Source: Powellomyces hirtus | Lineage: Eukaryota; Chytridiomycota; Chytridiomycetes; Spizellomycetales; Powellomycetaceae | NCBI GenBank assembly: GCA_025526995.1 | Contig: JAHLKG010000024.1 | Location: forward strand, 372,001-436,000 | Direction: 5' to 3' | Length of the DNA: 64,000 nucleotides | In this document: positions 61,200-64,000 of the stretch, piece after piece | Position numbering within the stretch: the first letter of the stretch is position 1 | Layout of the letters: each line of letters begins with the position of its first letter | The notes under the pieces: model-generated | Seen by the model: the letters and a program-made list of their open reading frames with translations, nothing else | Told to the model about the DNA's origin: nothing | Databases searched by the model: none | Translations under genes and position numbers: made by a program

Positions 61200-62568
61200 T
61201 GGTGCCGCTTTCATGGCGGCGCCTGCTGCTTCATGAGCCGCCCATTTTTATTGTTGTGCAGCAAGCGGGATGCAAGCAGCTGCATGGACTTCTTCGTCCA
61301 TAATTTGAGCAAGCTGGAACACATTCGCCATGTCAGGGTGATATCAACCGAGTCTGAGTTGGGGCGTGCGGACGAATGAGACGGAGGCAAAGATTGGGGC
61401 GGGCATTTGTGTGTGTTGTTTTTGTAATGATTGTCGTCGTAGATTGTGCCTTGGAGATAGGAAAATGTATGATGGGACACGAGGAGTTACGAGAGGTTAA
61501 GCACCAATCCGTTTTACGTTTTTTCACCAAATCGTCGCCAGCCGCTTGGTCCATCTCTCCCATCTTCCCCAACATCCTCCCAGCATCATCCTCTAATTTG
61601 CACGCTTGTTGACGATTCTCTGGCAACAGAGCTGCACCCAGGTCACGAACAAGGTCGAACAGAGAGTGGCATGCAATGGAGGATGTCACACGCATCTTCA
61701 AGCGATTGCTAAACCCTTACAACCCATTTACACTTCTCCCGAGAGCATGTACAGCATGCCACTTGCGGCCTCGTGCTCGGGTAATTTTGTCCATGTTTGA
61801 GGTGATTGTGGTTAACCGAACGAGTTTGTCAGAACGCATGCTGATGTAAACGGTGTATCTATATCTCGTTCTGGAAAAACTCGCAAAACGGATTGTTTAA
61901 CCTCTCTATTCTTGCCCCGCATTTTGGTGATAAAGAAAGCAGCTTGTGAACGTTACCACAATTGTATATGATAAAATTGTCGCATGCATCCGGCTGAACG
62001 CGCCAAGGACAGACAAATGGTGTTGATGCGAGGAAACACGCGGAGAGCAGTTTGAGAATCGTTGCTGTCGTCGGTTGTAAATCGCTCATTTGAAAGAGAG
62101 TTCGACGTCGAGCTATAACAACGATATGGGTTAGTCTCAAGGGAAACGGCGATCTCGTGAGATTAAACCGCACGTCCGCCCCCTTGGCGACGTCTGAAGG
62201 AATGTAAAGATGTTGTTCTACATATTTGCAGATTGTTCTTCTGATATTCATGAGAAATCATCATTCTCCTCTTTTCTTTCACCCATGGTGATCAAGATCG
62301 TCATGGTCCACCTCAGGCACCACTGTGAATGTTATTTTGCAAAAAAAATCATATATATTTGGCAGACCCCAGCAAACGAAGGGCTAGATTACAAAGAATT
62401 GTAGCACTGGAAGATGGGGAGGCGGGACAAGACTGGTTGTGTGTAGCAAAACGAAAAAGTCCGCCAAGAAATGAGCGTAGCAAAGCGGTGAGAGGAAGAG
62501 GGAACGGACGCGATGCAGCGGCAGGGCTGCGCGGGTATACGAACTTGATCGGGTGTGCGGAGATGCAA
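61200..62568 (-). other. Possible unrecognised minus-strand exons
   Basis: Three short minus-strand pieces look protein-like but were not joined. 62104-61859 opens MSDLQPTTATILKLLSACF and stops after 76 codons. 61701-61500 gives FDLVRDLGAALLPENRQQA and an amphipathic acidic/basic helix, followed by a GTAAAAC that could be a donor. About 61332-61252 gives MANVFQLAQIMDEEVHAAA and stops. They could be exons of one or two small genes downstream of U2AF35, or chance. No family is suggested. Confidence 0.25.
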
Positions 62569-63752
62569 TCACCAACCTTCCTCGTACTTCATAGGAGGGT
62601 GTCCGCCATCTCTGTCATCGCGCTTGTCGCTTCGTCTCCGGTCACGGTCACGATCAGATGGTGAACGGGAGCGATGCCGACGGGAGGATCTCGACTCGCC
62701 GCCATGATCGCTGCGATCTCTGCTCGTGCTCTTGGAACCGCGCGTGGCATTTCGTTTTTCCTTTTTTTGGATGCTGAGAGACTCTTTTTGTGCGGCAAAC
62801 AGTTCCTTTTCCAGCGGTCGCGAGACGAGCTTGAGATGCATGAAATTGCAGAATCCGCCGCGTGTGCATTCCGCATTTTCGTATTGCCGGCAGCAGGCTT
62901 CTCCGAAATCGGTCACGGGCGACAGCTCGGCGTATAGCGGTCGACCAGCGTAAAAGCGTTCGTTCAGCGAGGCAACAGCATTGCCAGCATCCTCTTCGTA
63001 CTTGTACCGTACATATACATCTTTGGTTCGGGAAAAGAGGAGGAAGATGGGGAATGATGTTAGTAAAATGATCCAGCTTCTGGTTGAGCTGCGGCACAAA
63101 AATGCAGATCGTTCCCGCCCTCCGCCAACTCCTCCCTCGCTTTGCTCAGAGTCATTGCCCTCCCTCATCGCTTTGCTCGGAACCGCTTTGCTCGGAATGC
63201 CTCCTTCGCTGCGCTCGGGGTTTCCCCACTTTATCATGCGTTCCTTTGCTTCGCTCAGGATATCCCTGTCCTAAACCCTAACCCTGACCCTAATCCTAAT
63301 TTTCCTCCATCTCCTTCGCCTTGCTTCGCTCGGACCGCTACTTACTTCCGACGAGATGGTCGCCGACATTGTCGCAGACATTCATTTCTTCAATTTCTCC
63401 ATATTTCGCGAGTTCGACGAAAATGTCATCCCAGAAGAGATCAAAGTGTTCCTGCAGCTCTTGCTCTGTCATGGTACAGGTCGCTTCGTGAGCGGGGTTC
63501 TGATAGACGTTGGAGAGCAGGACAGTCTGGGAAAAGGTGGGCTTGACGTGTTTGCGGGAACATCGTTCGCCGTGCCTGCAAGCGCCGATTTTGAAGTAGA
63601 ATGAACAGTTGACCTTGTCCTTTTCTGTGCCGTAGATGGAGGCGAGATGATCTGTCACAAACGCACAAAGGGGAAGAGCGGAAGGGATAAATAACTGTGT
63701 ATGGATTTGCGAGAGCTGCTGTTCCCTGATCTCTGTGACACATACCGGCCAT
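62569..63752 (-). CDS. U2AF1: U2AF small subunit (U2AF35)
   Basis: Recognises the 3' splice-site AG as the small subunit of U2AF. Three exons (63752-63746, 63651-63346, 63020-62569) join in phase to 254 aa. The first coding exon is 7 nt. The order is family-typical: start ADHLASIYGTEKDKVNCSFY; first CCCH zinc finger C18-x8-C27-x5-C33-x3-H37; a UHM/RRM with EMNVCDNVGDHLVGNVYVRY, split by intron 2 at G-N, and PLYAELSPVTDF; second CCCH finger (CCRQYENAECTRGGFCNFMH); and an Arg/Ser/Asp-rich tail (RSSRRHRSRSPSDRDRDRR) replacing the classic RS domain. Intron 2 is 325 nt and carries repeats. Unlike human U2AF35 the tail ends in KYEEGW. Intact. Confidence 0.97.
63136..63334 (-). repeat. Iterated TCCGAGCRAAGCR motif in U2AF35 intron 2
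   Basis: Six imperfect copies of a 12-15 nt element at about 63136, 63167, 63184, 63205, 63244 and 63319. In gene sense they read like TCCGAGCAAAGCG, with variants TCCGAGCGAAGCA and TCTGAGCAAAGCG. Spacing is irregular, so it is a dispersed cluster rather than a tandem array. Confidence 0.65.
63270..63300 (+). repeat. Interstitial telomere-like repeat (degenerate CCCTAA)
   Basis: Five consecutive six-base units matching CCCTAA with single changes (CCTAAA, CCCTAA, CCCTGA, CCCTAA, TCCTAA). TTAGGG is the usual telomere repeat of most fungi. It lies inside intron 2 of U2AF35, so it is internal. Confidence 0.7.
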
Positions 63753-64000
63753 TGCTTGCTGGTGCTACTGGTTGGGGGTAGTGGGCGAGACAATACGCAG
63801 AGAAAGACAGCTGAGCCGCAGGGAAAACAATAACAGCACTTTTGTGGGATGGATAGAGTTGGATTGCTAATGGGAACCAATCACTCCCAGCTCTGCGCAA
63901 CAACAACCTCACCGTCAAACGACGACCAGGTCCTTCTTGAACGTGCTGAATGAGTGAATGACTAATATAGACAAATGGACTTACCGCGCCTCTCATTCCA
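63753..64000. other. Upstream flank of U2AF35
   Basis: Promoter and 5' leader side of the minus-strand U2AF35 gene up to the window edge. No second gene and no clear TATA box in the 250 nt available. Confidence 0.4.

Overview
The window looks like nuclear DNA of a zoosporic (flagellated, chytrid-like) fungus. Genes are intron-rich with short GT-AG introns of roughly 45-320 nt. Core proteins are of fungal/opisthokont type (poly(A) polymerase, FCP1, U2AF35, F1-gamma, RAD54B, CSB/Rad26). One gene encodes a homologue of axonemal dynein regulatory complex subunit 12, which implies a motile cilium. No species is claimed. Exon-intron models below were built by hand; total coding length is divisible by three in each model that was fully measured.

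Layout. 0-2.2 kb: a decayed Argonaute relic (-). 2.3-4.6 kb: an intronless EF-hand NADPH oxidase (+). 5-6 kb: a small unrecognised gene (+) behind a strong TATA box. 6.5-8.1 kb: mitochondrial F1-ATPase gamma (-), divergent from FCP1 CTD phosphatase (+, 9.3-12.2 kb). Poly(A) polymerase (+, 12.85-15.4 kb) converges on the DRC12-like gene (-, 16.5-17.4 kb). 17.9-18.3 kb: an Hsp70-family relic. 18.4-20.2 kb: a secreted, probably GPI-anchored protein (-), divergent from a 998-aa coiled-coil protein (+, 21.3-25.0 kb). 25.5-29.7 kb: a CSB/Rad26-type SNF2 ATPase (+). 30.7-34.1 kb: a 941-aa protein with CxxC pairs and low-complexity tracts (+). 35.5-43.4 kb: a 2236-aa myosin with two MyTH4-FERM modules (-). 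44.1-45.9 kb: a homeodomain protein (-). 47.6-49.5 kb: a KH-like protein (-). 50.0-54.2 kb: RAD54B/Rdh54-type ATPase (-). 54.2-62.5 kb: about 8 kb without a recognisable gene. 62.6-63.75 kb: U2AF35 (-), whose second intron carries telomere-like and other iterated repeats.

Functionally this is a mixed housekeeping region rather than a pathway cluster. Several genes bear on Pol II transcription and RNA processing (FCP1, PAP, U2AF35, CSB/Rad26), two are SNF2 repair translocases, and others concern cytoskeleton or cilium (myosin, DRC12). The most unusual items are the tandem MyTH4-FERM myosin in an apparent fungus, the Argonaute fossil, and the repeat-bearing U2AF35 intron.
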